Part shown: positions 51,389 through 53,503 of the stretch, piece after piece | Layout of the letters: every line of letters starts with the position of its first letter | How positions within the stretch are numbered: the first letter of the stretch is position 1 | Source of the DNA: Actinomycetota bacterium | GTDB lineage: Bacteria > Actinomycetota > Acidimicrobiia > Actinomarinales > Actinomarinaceae | NCBI GenBank assembly: GCA_014384285.1 | Contig: JACNGE010000017.1 | Span: forward strand, 1-53,503 | Direction of reading: 5' to 3' | DNA: 53,503 nucleotides | Translations under genes and position numbers: made by a program | Notes under the pieces: generated by a model | What the model saw: only the letters and a program-made list of their open reading frames with translations | What the model was told of the DNA's origin: nothing | Database searches by the model: none

Positions 51389-51749
51389 ACCGATAAATAA
51401 TATATGTTATACCTACATATGCAAATTGGATTAACATTCTATAAAAGTGTTGTAGGTTAGTGAATACTCGGTTTCCATATGGTAAATTTTCTACCCACAC
51501 GTATAAATTAGCACCGTATATAACAATAAGAAATACAATCATTATTAAGGCTGCTTCTGATCTCCATTTAGTTAATAAAAATATTGGAATAAGAATTTCG
51601 AGAAAACCAGTAAATTGATGAACGGCTCTGGGGAAAGGTATAAACGGTGGAACTATAGCATCGTAGAATCCAGGATTAATAAAATGGTTTAAACCTGCAA
51701 AAATAAAAAAAATCACATATGCATAAGTTAATAATTTAACTACATCCAA
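51381..51749 (-). CDS. DoxX-like membrane protein
   Basis: The 122-residue protein has four membrane helices (about 4-20, 45-60, 66-84 and 100-120) with the FAGLNHFINPGFYDAIVP (about 17-34) and FTGFLEILIPIFLL patterns of the DoxX/DoxD group. These have been linked to quinone or thiol redox partners, but function is unclear. The start codon is TTG (51749), overlapping the end of glpK by 10 bases; its neighbours glpK and GH1 give no firm functional link. Confidence 0.85.
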   Translation of the reverse strand: MDVVKLLTYAYVIFFIFAGLNHFINPGFYDAIVPPFIPFPRAVHQFTGFLEILIPIFLLTKWRSEAALIMIVFLIVIYGANLYVWVENLPYGNRVFTNLQHFYRMLIQFAYVGITYIIYRYE

Positions 51750-53206
51750 TTTTTAGCCTTACCAATAGCTTTGTTCCAATTATTTAGATAATCAAAACGT
51801 ATATTATCGTTCATATTAGGTGACCATGTTTGTTCTCTTGATTGATTTGCTGATATTGTATCCAATCGAATATCATTTATGTAAACATATGAAGCTAAAC
51901 CAGCGCCAAAGGCAGTAACTTCTTGAATTTTCTGGGACTGAATTTGCAAGTTGCTTATATCGGCTTGGAACTGCATCAATAAATTGTTGGCAGTCATTCC
52001 ACCATCAACTGAGAGTGTAGAGAGTTTAACACCTAAATCTAACTCAAAAGCCTTAAGTAACTCGTCTGCCTGATAAGCAACAGATTCAATAACTGATCTG
52101 GCAATATGAGATTTATTAGTGTGTCTAGTCATACCTGTAATTGTTCCGCGTGCAGATGGGTCCCAGTGAGGTGAGAATAATCCAGAAAATGCTGGTACAA
52201 AATATACTCCACCATTATCTTTTACTAAAAGTGCAAGATTTTCAATATCACTACTTTTATCGATTAAACCTATATTATCTCTTAACCATTGAACTGATGA
52301 TCCAGCAATAGCGACAGATCCCTCAAGTGCATAAACTGGCTCTTCGTTCTCGATTTGATATGCGACTGTTGATATAAGTCCATTTTGAGATTGAACTATA
52401 TCAGTACCAGTATTGCTCAATAAGAAGCATCCAGTTCCGTACGTGTTTTTACTATCCCCTACTTGATATGCTTTATGCCCGAATAAAGATGCCTGTTGGT
52501 CACCTAAAACAGCTGTTATAGGTACATTTTTTAATAACTCAGTATTTTTAACAAAAAGAGATAAAGATGGCTGTACATTTGGAAGGCTTGTAAACGGTAT
52601 GTTAAATTTTTCGATTATTGGCATACTCCAGTCTGAGGTATGTAGATTAAACATAAGTGTTCTACTTGCATTAGTGATATCAGTAACATGTTTTCCAGAA
52701 AGCTTATAAAGCAACCATGAATCTACAGTTCCAAAACATAAATCATCTTTTTGAGCTGCATCTTGAATTTTTTTTACATTTCGAAGTAGCCAAATTATTT
52801 TTGTAAGTGAAAAATATGTTGCTACTGGCAGACCTGTATGTAACATTTCGTCTTTAAGAGATTCTATATTTATTATTTCATCACAAATATCCTGTGTTCT
52901 TGTATCTTGCCAAACTATTGCATTGTAAAGTGGCTTACCTGATGATTTTGACCATGCGACAGTTGTTTCTCTTTGATTTGTAATTCCTATTGAAGAAAGT
53001 TTATTTAGATCAAATTTCTTAGCTACTTCTGATATACAAGTATTGACACTCTCCCATATTTCATCAGGATTGTGTTCAACATAGTTTGGTGCAGGGTAAA
53101 TTTGTTCAATTTCAATTTGATGAATAGCAACCTGATTCTCTTCACTATCAAATATAGCAAATCTTGTACTTGTCGTTCCTTGATCAATGGCACCAAAATA
53201 TTCCAT
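51740..53206 (-). CDS. glpK: Glycerol kinase
   Basis: The 488-residue kinase has GAIDQGTTSTRFAIFD (about 5-20), SIGITNQRETTVAW (about 72-85), NAIVWQDTRTQ (about 95-105), GTVDSWLLYKLSG and YGTGCFLLSNTG (about 258-269), and VDGGMTANNLLMQFQADI in the ATP domain. It phosphorylates glycerol to glycerol 3-phosphate for lipid synthesis or energy. No glpF or glpD is in the window. It heads the second minus-strand run and has a consensus -10 box 6 bases before its ATG. Confidence 0.96.
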   Translation of the reverse strand: MEYFGAIDQGTTSTRFAIFDSEENQVAIHQIEIEQIYPAPNYVEHNPDEIWESVNTCISEVAKKFDLNKLSSIGITNQRETTVAWSKSSGKPLYNAIVWQDTRTQDICDEIINIESLKDEMLHTGLPVATYFSLTKIIWLLRNVKKIQDAAQKDDLCFGTVDSWLLYKLSGKHVTDITNASRTLMFNLHTSDWSMPIIEKFNIPFTSLPNVQPSLSLFVKNTELLKNVPITAVLGDQQASLFGHKAYQVGDSKNTYGTGCFLLSNTGTDIVQSQNGLISTVAYQIENEEPVYALEGSVAIAGSSVQWLRDNIGLIDKSSDIENLALLVKDNGGVYFVPAFSGLFSPHWDPSARGTITGMTRHTNKSHIARSVIESVAYQADELLKAFELDLGVKLSTLSVDGGMTANNLLMQFQADISNLQIQSQKIQEVTAFGAGLASYVYINDIRLDTISANQSREQTWSPNMNDNIRFDYLNNWNKAIGKAKNWM

Positions 53207-53212
53207 ATTGTA

Positions 53213-53218
53213 ATTATA
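53213..53218 (-). promoter_or_regulatory. -10 box (TATAAT) 6 bases before glpK
   Basis: On the minus strand a consensus TATAAT is followed by TACAAT and the ATG at 53206, the same spacer as before the gene at 1247. No good -35 is seen. It should drive glpK and probably the genes downstream to gcvPB as a leaderless transcript. Confidence 0.65.
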
Positions 53219-53267
53219 ACAAGTCAGTTTTTTCTTAATTTTAATATCTTCATTAATAAATATTCTT

Positions 53268-53273
53268 TAAAGT
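53268..53273 (+). promoter_or_regulatory. Possible -10 box (TAAAGT) before the TauE-like gene
   Basis: TAAAGT is followed by ACTTGT and the ATG at 53280, again with a 6-base spacing. It matches only the TANNNT minimum, so it is weaker than the glpK box on the other strand. Confidence 0.35.
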
Positions 53274-53279
53274 ACTTGT

Positions 53280-53483
53280 ATGGAATTTTCTTTAGAATTT
53301 AATACCTACGTAATCCTATTTATTGCAGCTTTTCTTGCATCGTTAATTGATTCTATAGCTGGAGGTGGAGGTTTGCTCACTACTCCAGCAATGTTATTAG
53401 TTGGCATATGTCCCTTGAACACACATGCTACAAATAAATTTCAATCATGTTTATGTACATTTACTTCCACGTATAACTATTAG
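53280..53483 (+). pseudogene. TauE/SafE-family permease, interrupted
   Basis: The first 50 residues match the start of a TauE/SafE sulfite/anion exporter: a helix (about 8-25), the family motif IAGGGGLLTTPAML (about 26-39), and ATNKFQS (about 49-55; usually ATNKLQS). The reading frame then meets two consecutive stop codons (TAG TAA) at 53481-53486, only about 67 residues in, where the family continues for another 170-190. Other frames soon stop as well. Either the gene is broken, or a sequence error lies near the window end; the rest of the gene lies beyond the window, so I cannot tell. Confidence 0.55.
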
Positions 53484-53503
53484 TAAAACGGATTTCTGAC
53501 TTA

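Overview
The window is a dense, AT-rich stretch of a small bacterial chromosome (about two thirds A+T by eye). It opens inside a 23S rRNA gene, continues through 5S rRNA, and then carries about 57 protein genes with almost no intergenic space. No phage, insertion sequence, CRISPR array or tRNA was seen. The gene order is actinobacterial despite the low GC: thrS-pgsA-PI acyltransferase-pimA-pdxS-pdxT-yebC, mihF-gmk-rpoZ-coaBC-priA-def-fmt, and an FtsR/bifunctional nuclease/MerR group like Mycobacterium Rv1828-Rv1830. A luciferase-like, F420-type oxidoreductase fits this. A streamlined, AT-rich marine actinobacterium of the Candidatus Actinomarina type is the best guess; this is inference from gene order and composition, not a database result.

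Layout. 1-1213: end of an rRNA operon with a strong terminator. 1235-6580: mixed-strand accessory genes (a DUF4345-like membrane protein, an MBL hydrolase, then gamma-glutamyltransferase-like, SURF1, epoxide-hydrolase-like and adenosine deaminase genes). 6554-36973: 35 consecutive minus-strand genes, usually overlapping by 1-17 bases or separated by a few bases, running from thrS down to a small nuclease-like gene. In transcription order they cover phosphatidylinositol mannoside synthesis, vitamin B6, queuosine, the Sec accessory complex, (p)ppGpp, three tRNA synthetases, cell-wall lytic/trimming enzymes, nucleoid and transcription factors, CoA synthesis and N-formylmethionine handling. 37052-40538: small genes on both strands, including a predicted HTH protein, a cyclophilin lipoprotein, a hotdog thioesterase and an LLM oxidoreductase. 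40539-40645: a GC-rich structured intergenic segment. 40646-53206: a second minus-strand run (glpK, DoxX-like, GH1 glycosidase, SDR, gcvH-gcvT-gcvPA-gcvPB, aldehyde dehydrogenase, two DUF3048 proteins). 53280-end: a TauE/SafE gene that hits stop codons before the window ends.

Points that stand out: (1) a PD-(D/E)XK, Hjc-like nuclease gene sits exactly where ruvC-ruvA-ruvB normally lie between yebC and queA; (2) a PriA homologue with no visible helicase or zinc motifs; (3) a repeated TANNNT-6 bases-start codon arrangement suggesting leaderless mRNAs as the standard way to start a transcription unit; (4) a D-Ala-D-Ala carboxypeptidase whose signal peptide is in frame but has no ATG/GTG/TTG, pointing to an AUC (or other non-canonical) start; (5) an SDR lacking its catalytic tyrosine; (6) a structured, GC-rich element between two convergent genes.
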